DNA of 64,000 bases from Roridomyces roridus (lineage: Eukaryota; Basidiomycota; Agaricomycetes; Agaricales; Mycenaceae), in contig JARKIF010000006.1 in NCBI GenBank assembly GCA_029378245.1, positions 1,178,001 to 1,242,000 on the forward strand. Reading direction: 5' to 3'. Numbering within the stretch: the stretch's first letter is position 1; every line of letters begins with the position of its first letter. The notes beneath the pieces were generated by a model. That model was not told where the DNA came from, made no database searches, and saw nothing but the letters and a program-made list of their open reading frames with translations. This document shows, one piece after another, positions 22,465-34,354 of this stretch. The translations under genes and the position numbers were made by a program.

Positions 22465-23022
22465 CTATTTCTGAAGCTTGCTAACAACTCTCGCAGAGAA
22501 CCTCCCCCCTCCCGAAATGGCGGCGTCGTCCAAGCTATTGATTATTTTCTGGACAGTGGGATCGCTCAAGTACTGCGAGGTTTGTCAATTAGATTGGACT
22601 GGGGCATATGATCGTACCTCCAAAAAATCCTCCTGAGTCTGCGCACAGCCAGTGAAAACGGAATAATGCGGAGCGGAGGGTACATACCCGAGTCTCGGCG
22701 ATGGTGATGATGACTTCGTCTCGGTTGGCCGAATGAATTTGGGCGAGGGCTGCGTCGCAGTCGGATGTCGAGAAGCACTGAGGGTGAGGTGTTCGTCAAA
22801 AAAAGCGATGGTGTAGAAATGAAGGAATCCAGAATCTAGAACTGGAAACAAAAAGTAGGGGTGACTTACAAGTTCGAACTTGATGAGGGTTCGCTGGGCA
22901 ATGGGGAGCGCGACGAGGGCATCTACGCCTTTGTGGTACTTGTCCTCGAATTCTGAGAGGGTAAGGTGTGGGGGGCGTTTGTAGACTCCGATGGCGCGGA
23001 ATGGAGTTTGCGTGGTAGACAT
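22465..23022 (-). CDS. EthD-like small protein, paralogue A
   Basis: Four exons on the minus strand, with start 23022 (MSTTQTPF) and stop at 22465-22467, encode about 120 residues. Exon 1 carries VYKRPPHLTLSEFEDKY and the last exon ends FSARVVSKLQK. Size and strand-helix pattern fit the dimeric alpha/beta-barrel EthD-like proteins common in Agaricomycetes; enzymatic role unknown. The closest relatives are B and C in the next 3 kb. All splice sites are canonical (GTAAGT/CAG and similar) and no lesion is seen. A TATATA motif lies about 55 bp upstream of the start. Confidence 0.7.
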
Positions 23023-23329
23023 TGGTGCGATGAAGGGATAGAATGGGGGATGAGGCAATCTTACTCATGGGGACAGCTATATACTCCAGATGGGCGCGGG
23101 GAGCGAGGTGCATCGGAGGTGTGGGTCGTCGCGAAGAACCTCCTGGGAGAACAGTGCGAGTTAAAACGATCGTGTAAGTCACTCGTGGCCTGCCGCCAGG
23201 GTCCACGACATACTTAGACTTCGGGGTTTGTTAGAAGGTTTCCTATCTTCCGCCGTTCGGACCGTGCTTGACATTTTTCTGATGATGGTGGTGGACAGTG
23301 AGACAGGAATTGTACGCGGTGATGGCTGA

Positions 23330-24480
23330 GTATTGATCATGATGCGCTTGATCGGGTTCAAGACTGATGCGCTGATACGAACACTAGTCTCTCGTAGACA
23401 GACACCTTAACAGCTCAGCTTGATGTCGAGTCGTACCTCGATCTTTCAGAACAAAACATGACGCTGGCATGTACGAACTTTGCCTTCGACCCGCAGTGCC
23501 TATTTCTGAAGTTTCGTAACGACTCGTGCAGAGAATCTGCCCCCTCCCGGAATGGCAGCGTCGTCCAAGCAACCGATTATTTTCTGGACAGCGGGATCGC
23601 CCAAATACTGCGAGGAACGTCATGACATGATTCTAGACCGCAGTGGCAGATCAGTTTACCTCCAAAAAATCCTCCCGAGTCTGCCGCAGGTCAAAAATTC
23701 AAGTAAGTAATCCAGCATATGCATCGACGGTTTACATACCCGGGTCTCAACGATAACGATGATGATGTCCTCTTGGTTGGCTGAATGAATTTGAGCGAGG
23801 GCTGCGTCGCAGTCGGTCGTTGAGATGCACTGGGAGCGAGGTTTCTGTTAGCAACAGGATGATTTAGAAATGAAATCAGTACATAACTTACAAGTTCATA
23901 CTTGATGATGATTCGCTGGACAACAGGGAGCGCAATGAGGGCGTCTATGCCTTTCTGGTACTTGTCCTCGAATTCTGACAGGGTGAGGTGCGCGGGTCGT
24001 TTGTAGACTCCGAAACCGCGGAATGGATTCTGTGTGGTAGACATGGGTTAGATGCGGGATGCTGGGGATCGTCCTCATCGTGGCCGTTATCTACTCCAGG
24101 TGGTTGGCAGGGTGAATGCTCGCCAGGCACCTTTCTAATATTACTGTCAGGCACTCGTGAAGTGTGAAGTGTGGCGTCTGTTCCAATCACTGGTGCTCGA
24201 CCAATGCTCGACGGTGGTGCGGAGGTGGAGCGAATTTTCCGATCTGTATTACAGTGTCGTTGTGACGAGAGAGCGGCAAGCTGCTGAGTTGAACGAGTAT
24301 ACATGTAACACGCGAAGTACCTCCTGGGAAAAATTTCACCACGGCCCCAGTCGGAACACTCCCGAAGAAGAACTTTGGAGATCCTGACTTTGGGGTGTAA
24401 ATCAACCTTTCTTGCCTTTGATCCCCTCAGAACCGCGGTGGTTTCGGTACAACTAAGTTGCCAGCCGTGCCGAGCCTGCC
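23330..24480. repeat. Duplicated segment carrying paralogue B
   Basis: Both flanks of gene B (for example the ACTAGTCTCTCGTAGACAG stretch at about 23385, and the CACGCGAAGTACCTCCTG and CAACCTTTCTTGCCTT stretches at about 24310-24420) recur in the same order around gene C at 25440-27200. This is a direct segmental duplication, diverged by point changes and indels. Confidence 0.7.
23500..24044 (-). CDS. EthD-like small protein, paralogue B
   Basis: Start 24044, stop at 23500-23502. The four exons encode 51, 30, 7 and 35 residues (123 in total). The third exon is only 21 nt (TREDFLE). The same motifs appear as in A (VYKRPAHLTLSEFEDKY; FSARVVTKLQK). The intron positions match A and C exactly. 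Upstream and downstream flanks are also shared with C, so the whole unit was duplicated. Intact. Function unknown beyond the EthD-like fold inference. Confidence 0.72.
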
Positions 24481-24816
24481 CGAGGGGACATTTGGCTACT
24501 TATTTGACGGTATCATCACGCCGAGACGACCAGGGGTTTGAATTTTTCAATAAATTCCTGCTTGAGCTCCCGAGCTGACAGTGAATATCTGAAGAATATC
24601 TACGACCCAACCACGACCGCGTGGGTGGAGTGGACTAGGTCCTAGGACCAGTGGCACAACTAAGGCACACCACGTACAACGCCAAGTCTGACAAGTACTT
24701 GAGCGGCGATCGAGAGAAGGATCGGGCTGGGAGACGGAGATGTATTAGGGACAGAGACCAGTGGTGAGCTCCGAGAATTCCGAGATGAAGGAGGCGTGTC
24801 AGATGAGAGCGACGGC

Positions 24817-25314
24817 CAGTGTTGCTATTAAGGGTTAAGGCCTTAACAAATTAAGGCCTTAAGTTAAGGTTAAGGGCAGGCCTTAACATCGAGCTGGATC
24901 CATTGTAAGGCCTTAATAACCCTTAACATGTGTGGCAGTGCTAGTCTCGGCAGATGTTCCGACGCTTCGGCCTCCGTTTCTGACCCATCAATATATGACG
25001 GACCTGATGTCAAGTGTGTGATGGCAAGGTTTTCGAGCTCGGCAACTCTCGGCTGCATGTTCATGGACAATGAGAACCTGTCTATCCACTGAACTTGAGC
25101 AAACTATGAGGTCCTGGCTGCAGAGACTGATTTTGAGACCTTCATACGGTGAAATGCCCGGTTTTCACCGCAAAAATGTGCTAACATTCCGCGACCTCTG
25201 CGGAAAATTAAGCCTTAAATTGACCCTTAAAATGGGACCCTCATTAACCCTTAACCTATATAAAGGCCTTTGCTTCGGGGGGGACCCTTATTAAGACCCT
25301 TAATTGCAACACTG
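24817..25314. mobile_element. hAT-type MITE with TTAAGGCCTTAA repeats
   Basis: Terminal inverted repeats CAGTGTTGCTATTAAGGGTT (left) and CAGTGTTGCAATTAAGGGTC (right, reversed) differ at two positions and are flanked by a perfect 8-bp duplication GCGACGGC (24809-24816 and 25315-25322). Both ends are packed with AAGGCCTTAA and TTAAGGGT variants. It is 498 bp, non-coding, inserted between EthD paralogues B and C. The terminal repeat resembles known eukaryotic hAT ends beginning CAGTGTTG. Confidence 0.88.
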
Positions 25315-25439
25315 GCGACGGCAAAACAAGGGCCCAGATGTTGCGCAGATAAGTGGACGGCGAGTCCGACGAGTGAGCGATATGAAAGCTAGAGTGAAGA
25401 CGAAAGTCCCAACAAATTCATCATTCAGCCAGGAGCACT

Positions 25440-27200
25440 GGGGCCGCGCACGACGGAGCGCTGATCGCTGATACGCTGATACGCTTGATTGAGTCAGATT
25501 GACGAGACAACACTAGTCTCTCGTAGACAGGCACTATAATAGTTCAACTCGATCTTGTACTTAGATCTTTCAGAAGCAAACACGACACTAATGTGTACTG
25601 ATTTTGCCTTCGACCCGCCCTCCCTATTTCTGAAGCTTCGTAACGACTCGTGCAGAGAATCTGCCCCCTCCCGGAATTGCACCGTCGTCGAAGCCACTGA
25701 TTATTTTCTGGACAGCGGGATCGCTCAAGTACTGTGAGGGACGTCATGAGATGATTTTAGACCGCAGTGGCAGATAAATGTACCTCCAAAAAATCTTCCC
25801 GAGTCTGCCACAAATCAACAATTCAAGTATCCCAAGCATATGCATCGACGGCGTACATACCCGGGTGTCGACGATGATGATAATGATGTCCTCTTGGATG
25901 GCCGAATCGATTTGGGTGAGGACTGCGTCACAGTCGGTCGTTGACATGCACTGGGAGCGAGGTTTCCGTTAGCAGCACTAGAAATTGAAATCAGTAACCT
26001 ACAATCTCATACTTGATGATGGTTCGCTGGGCAACGGGGAGCGCGACGAGAGCATCCACGTTTTTTTGGTACTTTGCCTCGAATTCTGACCGGGTGAGGT
26101 GCGCGGGCCGTTTGTAGACTCCGAAGCCGCGGAATGGACTCTGTGTGGTGGACATATGTTAGCTGGGGGAATGCTGGGGATCGTAAAGTTCATGGTGGTC
26201 GTTATGTACTCCAGGTGGTTGACACCATCAATGGTGGCGAAGACAGTCAGAGTTAATATACTCCTGTCAGGCACTCATGGCCAGGGTGCATGAAGTGTGG
26301 CGTTTATGCCTATCATTCAGCCCTGCTCGACGGTGGTGCAGAGGTAGAGTGAATTTTCCAATCAGCACCGTGTGTCGTGGATTCAATATTCAACCAGCTG
26401 AAATAAATCAATTTGCGTGACCTTCCTAAGAAATTGGGAGAGTGTGGATCATTCCCAACTTGAAGATGGGGCACGCCCCCGCCACCGGGTACTTGCCACT
26501 AAGGTCGCCGACGGGTTTGAAGGCCGCCGAGGAAATTTGAAGGCCGCCGATCATGCTATCTATGCAACTTGAAAATATCATACAGCTCCGAGTCCACCAA
26601 GTTCAAGTACAGCAACTGTGCGCCAGGCCATTAAACAATATGGGCCAATGGACGGAGTTAGTGAAAGTTGCATGCACCAGTGTATACACGGTTGAAGTGG
26701 AATTCCACACGGATTATGCAGGAGTTGAACTCGGCTACTCAGTCGGCTACTCGAGGGTCTCGGAAACAAAATGAATGCCTTTGACATGGCCAGTTGCATT
26801 GTCATCTGACAACCGTGCATAACTGACCGGCGGTGGTTTAAGTTGAATTCACACCCCAGCGTGATAGGAATACATATGACATAGCACTGTCGGCGGGATT
26901 AGGTCTGCGAGGATGTTCAGATAAGTATTACGGGAACTTGACGAGTAAGTTCTCGTTCTTTTAAATTATAGTGAGGCCAGATCTTGAGCAAGGGGGTGGT
27001 TGAGTTGAAAGAAACACGCGAAGTGCCTCCTGAGAAAAAATCTCACCGCAGAAATTGGAATCCTTCCGGAGAAGAACCCTCGGGAGATTCGGTGTATATC
27101 AACCTTTCTTGCCTTCGGGGCCTTCACAACCACAGTGGTTCGGTACTTGAGCTTCCAAGCTCTCAACAAACTCTTGTTTCAACCCTTGGATGGCAAATAC
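25440..27200. repeat. Duplicated segment carrying paralogue C
   Basis: Partner of 23330-24480, with gene C in the middle. The upstream side is longer here because about 600 bp of unique sequence (about 26380-26990) separates the two shared upstream blocks. A short direct repeat of TTTGAAGGCCGCCGA lies at about 26517-26551. Confidence 0.65.
25624..26155 (-). CDS. EthD-like small protein, paralogue C
   Basis: Start 26155 (MSTTQSPF), stop at 25624-25626. The four-exon structure is the same as A and B, with the 21-nt third exon conserved. Residues VYKRPAHLTRSEFEAKY and FSARVVTKLQK mark the two ends. Intact and about 123 residues. The three paralogues share intron positions, so the duplications were DNA-level and not retro-copies. 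Function unknown; EthD-like barrel inferred from size and pattern. Confidence 0.72.
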
Positions 27201-27316
27201 CCGGATCAGATGATGCGACAGATTACATGAGATGATCCACCAGTGTTGTGCCATGTTTATCTGCGCCTTGTCTCTTCCTCTGACCCCTGATTGAATCCAC
27301 ACCAAAAACCCTCACC

Positions 27317-30300
27317 ATGGCGTCCCAGAAGCGGACCATCCGTGTCGTATTCGAGGATGACTCCGCTGGCAGCGACCGCCCGCCGAAAATACGCAAAACA
27401 GCGGTCAGGAGGAGCGCTCCCTGACAACCTTTCTTGACCGATCTTTCTTTAGATTTCCATCCATGCGGACGCCACCAACGCAGAGCTCGCCAAGGAGATC
27501 GCTGATACCTTCAACCAGTCGGCAGGAATTAGGATGGAAATCGACGGTGGCTTCAAACTTCGCCCACAAGAGTGCGTACGGGTCTGCTTACCGTTCCTCA
27601 TCCAACTCATGTTTTCAGCACCATCGATGTTATCGAGCCGAATTTCATTGTTTCAGCTCGCGTATGTGCGCCTCCGAGCCCAGACGTCGGGACAGAGTGC
27701 GTCCGCGTTTCCCGACCGGTTCCCTCTCTAACTGGCGAGCCTTCAGCACCATCGATCTCATCGAAGAGGAAATCGTCTCCGATCTGCTAGATTCGTCAAG
27801 TGCGCCTCCATTGAAGCAAGAACCGATAGACACCAAGGCCGAGCATCAGGATATGCCCTTGGACACCCCGGACGCCATCGAGCGCTACAAAATCGGCTTC
27901 ATCACCGCAGACCATGCCATCGCTCACGCCAAAGGGACCGCTAAAGAGCAGACTGAGGCCACGAATGGGGTACTTGCATTCGACGGGGAGATGATAAGTG
28001 GGAACACGACCCTGGTGCGTGGACTTCCGTCGCATTCCAGTGAAAAACCTCATATGCTGCTCAGAGCGACCTCGAGCGTGAGGCTGCGCGTGTTCTCCAG
28101 TGGTCTTCATCCGATGATGCCAGTATGAACGTCGACGAAGTTCCGTGCCACCACGACGATTTCGCTTGTAGCTGCTCCATCTCCCAGAAACTCGAGAAAG
28201 ACGGGATTTTCGACACACTCCACTGCCGTTTCACCCGTGATGGTTCGGACTGCATGCTGGATGACTGTCCCTACTCACACAGCAAGCTATTCGGTGCGTG
28301 TTGCATGCTTGCCGCATTGGCTGTGACTTGACAAGCACCCAGATGTCCCCGATGCAAAGTCCTCGACTTGCTCGCTGTGCGAGGAGGATCTCAGTGAGGA
28401 ATGTCCGTATCAACTCGACTCCTCTGATCTTTTCTAGCCTCCCCTTGCCACCGTTGTGTCACTAGCAAGGAGGAATTCTGCCCTTTAGTCCAGGTACGCT
28501 CCTGCGTTGACTATTTTGGCCACTTTCGTGAGATCGTTCACAGAACGCCGGGTGTGGCCATCTACACCACGCGCACTGCTTACGCTCAGAGAGCGACCTC
28601 CGTGTCGCCCGCTGCCCGGCCGGCTGTCCCGTCCAACGTTTCCCGCGCGAGGCCGTCGACTTTGGCACGAGTGAACCGCACCTCATCATCGTCTGGGACG
28701 GCGATAAAGTCGACAGAATTCCAATCCAAGTTGATGGCGTCGCCCCGGGTGCGCCCATCATACTCACTGCCGACAAGACCGTCGAACTCGTGGAGGCGTT
28801 CCTCGAAGCAAGAACGACGGCGCTTTCCAACCTTTCTTTGCGTGTTCATTCAAGGGATCCTAAGACGAAGTACCTTGTTCTCTTCCTCCATCGTACCTCC
28901 CGCTGATTCGCTTTCCAGCACGGTACGCTTCACGCACTCGGCTCTGGTTAGCGTCTGTCCTCTGTCGAGTCACCTTGATCAAGGAAACCGCTTCATGCCG
29001 CTTTTCCCTGTCAAGGCCTTTGAGGCTGCTGACAGACAAACGAGTATGCCGCGGTCCACGGGATCTGGATTCAAAGTCGACCTACACACGTCGGGTGCTC
29101 CGATCATAGCCTGCGGATGCGTGTCCATTCGACAACTCCTTTCATCAAGCACGGTCACAGCCACGGGGACCATCTGGCTCTACGCAGTGAAACGCACGCT
29201 CCCGACCGGCAATGGGGACGCAGAGCAGGATAAGGATAAGAAGCATTCAGCCTTCTTGGACGATGCGGCGTGGCAGCCGAGCGTTGAGCAGACACCGCGC
29301 GGGATGGCGGCGCTTCTCTCTTCCTTGTTTTTGTTCGGGAGTTCCCTGGATCCAAAGGGGGATGGGCTGCGGAAAGTCCTGGCTGCGGCGTTTGCAGTGC
29401 TGAGGTTCCCTCCTGCCATCCGAACGAGTACGTTGTTCTTCTTTTTTTCTTGACGCGGCACTGATTGGAATTGGTAGTGGCTGCACTCGCTTCGAAAAAG
29501 GTCCCGAGACAAGAGGAGAAGGCGGCGCTGGCCGAGGTGCTGTATCAGGCGTTGGGGGCGTTTTCTTCCAGAGGACCAGCGGCTATTGTTGGTCGCGATT
29601 CGCGCCGTTTCGAGACGGTGAGTGGAATCCCTGTACTGAATTTGTTCAGCTAACAGTGTTCTAGGTCCGCATTTTGTTGGCCTATTTTGCGAGCGCTGCA
29701 AATGCCGATTCCGGCGTGCCGTCCGAGCCACCTTTCGAGGACGTTCCTCTTGAATGCGAGCTATCGCGTAAACGGCTCCGCGATCCAGTCTCCATGAACG
29801 ACGACAATGTCGAGTGGGCCGTTGCAGCTCTTTATCAGCCAGGCGGCGCGTTGTTCCGCCCCGAACGTGTCATCTCGGTGAACGACTTATCAGCCCAAGA
29901 CTCCTCGATCATGAACCTCCTCCCATCCATACCAGCCCTGAACGCACCCACCGCCCTCCTCCTTCGCGTAGCTGCCATCGGGTCTGCGCCGCCCGCGTTT
30001 ATCGCCACGCTCGACTCTGCCGCCCGCGATTTCGACGCGGCAATTCGGCGCGCAAATCAGACGGATCTGGGGAGCCATGGGCCGTTGGATCTCAAGTCTA
30101 TGGATGTTGTCCCGCCTTGTATCGTCGTCGATCAGCAGGTATGCTGTGTACTCTCACCCCAGTCCGCTTCTGATCCTCCCGTACTAGGGTTTGTTGGCCG
30201 TCTTCACCGGCCGTGGGTGTGGGGCGAGCCGTGATGTGAATTTCTTCCGTCCAACGTGCGTTTGTTCATAGGCATCCTGCTCCTATACCCACGTCTCACA

Positions 30301-33300
30301 CAGGAATGGAGGCGACAAGGAGGTGAACGTTAATGAAGTCAGCCACGCTTTGCAAAACGTTATCAAGGCGCGTCAAGCGGAGGATACTTGGCAAGTAGAT
30401 AGTTTTGACGGGGTTGTGAGTCTCTCGCGCACGCCGGATGAGGTGAGTTGAACTCTTTTGAAATCGTCTGACCTCGAACAACACTGATTGCACCGTGGGT
30501 AGGCCATCGTCCTGTGCTTGGATCTAAGCGAATCCATGAGTGCGAAATCGGGGGTCGTTGGGTCCTCAAACTTGGATAACGATTCAGACGACGATGCCTG
30601 TGACGACGAGGCTCAGGAAATCGCTGCGCGATGTGTTGAAAGTCTGGACTACGATGAAATTCTTGATTCAGGCCAGACTCCTTCGACTTGCCTGTACTTT
30701 AGTTTGATCAATTGGTCCGTTCAGCCAAGACATATTTACAGACGCTTCATCGCGAATGTCATTATCCAAGGCTCACTCTCGCTGACCGTTCTTACCTGCG
30801 TGGGGAGGGACTTCTAGAGAATCTCACTACTTTGGCGTCAAGGGAGCTCGTTGACGCGACGGAGGAGGACAAGTCGGACAAGGATCAATCGAAGGTACAC
30901 ATTCGTTATTTTGTAACATCGGCGTTGTTCACCATGTGTTCCAGCTTGCGTGTTTCATATCGGCGACAGGTGACCCTGAACAGAGCGAGGATCTGCGACA
31001 GTACCTCTTAGAATTGCTTGATGGCTCAGATATGGATAACATCGGGACTGCACCTTTCGATGTTCCTCGAAAGTTCGTCGATTTTAGGTGAGAGCGTCAT
31101 TCTCATTGCGTCTGCGTGCGGGAAGTCAACGATCGTATGACCAGCACGGGCGAACTTTTGACTGATCCCGTTCGTCCCAACGATGCCCCGCATGGAGTGT
31201 TTGTCAATGTCGGCGTTCGCTCGATGCTGGATCAAACCCGTTGGCCGATGGGGCACATCGTACCGTCGGGGCAAACGGCGTCCCAGCTGAAGAAGGCTGT
31301 CGCGGCTTGGGTCAGTTATGTTGGTTTGATTCTGAATTCAACCCTCACATTCTCTTAGGTCGCGGGTAAAGACCTTTTACCCCGCAAACATAAGAGTCTC
31401 ATCGACGTGAGCCTGATTTACGGCGCAGAGACGATCACCTGGCACCTCCTGAAGAGCACGACGACCCGGACGCTGTATGCTTTGGCCCATCGCGCGACGT
31501 CTGCGCGATACTCGATCTTTTCCCTCAGAATATCCGGTGGTGTGGTCAGCACGACGAGCCAGGAGTCGCCTACGTTGACTCTGGGGCAAGTCTTGCCAAA
31601 CGGCGGGCTCGTCGTCATGGCTCAGCACATTCCGCACAAGCGTGGCACTTTGACCGTCGAGATCACCACCCATCGCCCTCCTCTCAGATTGGTGCTCCCC
31701 AAGGAATCTTCCTCGGGTTTGCTCGTACTCAGCTATGCTGCTGCCCATGCCGAAGACTGCGCAATGGATGACAGTATGATTTGGTCCGAATCAACTTATT
31801 TTCATTCCACGCGTCCATTCACCCGTTTGATAGGTATGATCTTCAGAAATCCGATGGCTTCCGCCGCGGCAATGTCTTGGAGCCTCAACAGCCGCTCAAA
31901 ATTACACAACAATATTTGCCTAGGAACGCGATCCGGTTGGAGTTGTCTCCGTGGCGCCCGACGAGCGGCGCTCGTCGTGCTCGGCGTGAGAGCCGCCATT
32001 TGACGCGCTTGGAGCTGCTGAAGGAGTTGTTCAATGTGTTTTTGAATCGCGCGGTAGGCTCTGTTGTCTTGTTGTAAGAGTTTCAAGCATCTTATTCGTC
32101 CTAGGGCTCTTTTGATACCTCCGTGTTTTTGGTCCTGGGGCTCGTCACGTGTGCGTGGTTTACTCCTCTGTATTCTCCAAGCAATATCCGATGACTTTCT
32201 CCCAGTTTCGAATTATACCTCGGTGGACCAAGAGCTCACGCCCATCTTTGAGAACTTCCGGGAAAAACTCGAAGACAAGGACGCCTACGGAGAGACCGCT
32301 GTATATGACGCGCTCGATTCAGCGAGGCGCGTGCTAACAGAGTATCGACCTGACCTGCCCAAGCTCCGCAAACGTATAATCATCGTCTCAGACGGGGATG
32401 ATACCAACTCGCGGATATCAGCGCCGGCTGTCTGCTTGGCTCTACAACGGGCTGGCATTATCGTGGATTCGGTGCAAGTCGGTCCCACTAGCGATCCTAC
32501 GTTGCGCGCTATATCCGTTGCGACTGGTAGGCATGGCGTTCTGTCGGGTGCTCTTGCTGACAAAATCACAGGAGGCTATCGATTCTCTCCCAATACCTCT
32601 TGTTGGGATTTACGCCGTCAGCGTGTTGATCCGTGTTGAACTGATTCCAAGTTTGCGATCGCAAGCCAGTTAAGGTAAGATGCGTTAGGGCAAACGGATG
32701 CCCAACGCCTACATTTCAGCAGGCTTATATACTACTTTACAATGTAACTAGAATGTTCTACAAAAATCTAAGAAACTGTATCAGTCAGCAAAAGGGAATA
32801 TTCCAGAAGGTTCTTGAGGGTGGCGAAGCATGTCATGCCAGAAACCCAAATTCCCAACACCTCTCTCGGGGACGCACTCAGTATCTTCGTACGTGTCGAT
32901 TCTTCCATAGAATTCAATATACTCATCGGAGTAGGACCTCGAAACCATGTTGTGCTCTGCCGAACGTCCGCCTCGCGAAAACGAAGCGAAAGCCGAGTTA
33001 CTCTCATCCCGCGTTCCGCTGAGCTTTTATGCGAATAAGCACAGCTACCCCATCGACCCGATTACTGTCGACCGGTTCCCTCCCCGGGCGCTTCATCCAC
33101 GGTTCAAACAGAGGGTCAAGGCGGCTGAGAAGGTTACTGGGAGGGTGGGTGGTAATGACCGTGTGAAGAAGATTATGCGCGAGGTGAGCTGCGTTTGGAT
33201 GCCTGGTGTTAATGGCTCACATTGCATTGAAGATCAAAGAGATGGTGGTGACACCTCATAAAAACATAGACCTCTACGTCGTCGATGGCGATATGTCGTT

Positions 33301-33852
33301 CTTGAAAGCCGTTATTGAAGCACCGAACGGAATTGACTGCCCGTACAGCGGTGGCACTTTCCTTGTTACGTGCAACCTGCCAGCTGGATATCCGCGCGAC
33401 GCTCCGGAGGTGCGATTTGTGACTACCATCATGCATCCGAACGTGAGTGGCTATCTATTTTTTGGGTCCACGGCAACTCAACCCAAATCAATACAGGTCT
33501 CTAAACAAGGCAAAGTAAGTCGTCCCCCGCGTTTTTAAAGGCCGCGGTGACTCATTGACCGCAGGTTTGTATTGCGGAACTAGGGCGTTTGTGGTAACCC
33601 GAAATTACTTTGAAGGAGATTTTCCGCCAGGTGTATGGAATTTTGCTGACGCCTGACCTTGAAAATCCGCTGGAGGTTCAGACTTCCTTGAAGTATTGTG
33701 CGTGCGCGGCTTCTGGGTATCGCTGCATTTGACTGACTCTTCGCAATTCGGCAGACGAGGACGATGGGTCGTATGCGATGGCGGTAGCGGAAGCTACCAA
33801 GCGGCATGCTTCGAAGAATCGAGCGCAGTGGAAGGAGGAATTAGATGGCTAA
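27317..33852 (+). pseudogene. RING / von Willebrand A / ubiquitin-conjugating (E2) fusion gene, broken
   Basis: ATG 27317 (MASQKRTIRVVFEDD) starts a many-exon gene of roughly 1500 codons. Order: a possible beta-grasp (ubiquitin-like) N-terminus (about 27450-27660); an acidic linker; a Cys/His-rich RING-type finger (CSLCEED, CHRC, GCGHLHHAHC, ARCPAGC; about 28360-28630); a long middle; a vWA MIDAS motif (LCLDLSESM, about 30515); a second vWA-like part (IIIVSDGDD, about 32385); then a C-terminal E2 fold (GGTFLVTCNLPAGYP; HPNVSKQGK followed by active-site Cys in VCIAELG, about 33565). Two lesions: a 259-bp solo LTR in an exon at 32601, and TAA at about 33595 directly after the conserved Trp of the E2 fold; the frame beyond stays open to TAA at 33852. 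If restored in a relative, one chain would hold E2 and RING functions. Confidence 0.7.
32601..32859 (+). mobile_element. Solo LTR (259 bp) in the vWA-E2 gene
   Basis: It runs TGTTGGGATT...TTCCCAACA and is flanked by a perfect 5-bp duplication CCTCT (32596-32600 and 32860-32864). The same 259-bp sequence lies inverted at 56096-56354. Excising it plus one CCTCT restores the reading frame around FSPNTSLGDALSIF. No internal retrotransposon sequence remains, so the element was lost by LTR-LTR recombination. Confidence 0.9.
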
Positions 33853-34300
33853 ATCCACTGTTGTAACCGTCGTTGTATTTACATGCTTGATCGTTTCATT
33901 CCAGCTGCAGCGCCCGGTCTTGATTCATATTGGAAGACGAGGTGTGTTATTTCTGGACTCGACCCTCAAGGCCTTGATGCCTTTAAGGAGCGGTGTTCCG
34001 AATTGCCTAGAAAGCAACACACGGTAGTCGGCTTGATTGAACCGTTCTGCCAAGAACGGACCAAGGTTCAAAAAAGATGGTACTAGTTGAATGCGCTTCA
34101 AATGTTGAATAGGCGGGTCACAGGATGTGGAAATAGCGGGGTAAAATCTTGAAAACATGGAGGAACGACTGCGGGGTATTTGCTCCGAGTCCGTGAACCT
34201 CATGGGCCGTTTCGGAATGTAACGGAAAGAAGGCATGTATCACAATCCTTCCGCAAAGACCGGGGGCGGCCCGCGGAACACCGCGCGTCCTTTGGCGAGG
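33853..34300. other. Intergenic, no gene recognised
   Basis: Short frames only; precedes the first NmrA-like gene. Confidence 0.4.
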
Positions 34301-34305
34301 CTCGA

Positions 34306-34320
34306 CATAAAAGCCAGCAT
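34306..34320 (+). promoter_or_regulatory. Conserved core-promoter block, NmrA-like copy 1
   Basis: CATAAAAGCCAGCAT about 40 bp upstream of the ATG is repeated before copy 2 (36524-36540, with one extra A). Its conservation against diverged surroundings suggests a TATA-like element. Confidence 0.5.
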
Positions 34321-34354
34321 CTCTTTTTGAAGGAGTACTACCAAGTTTTCAAGA

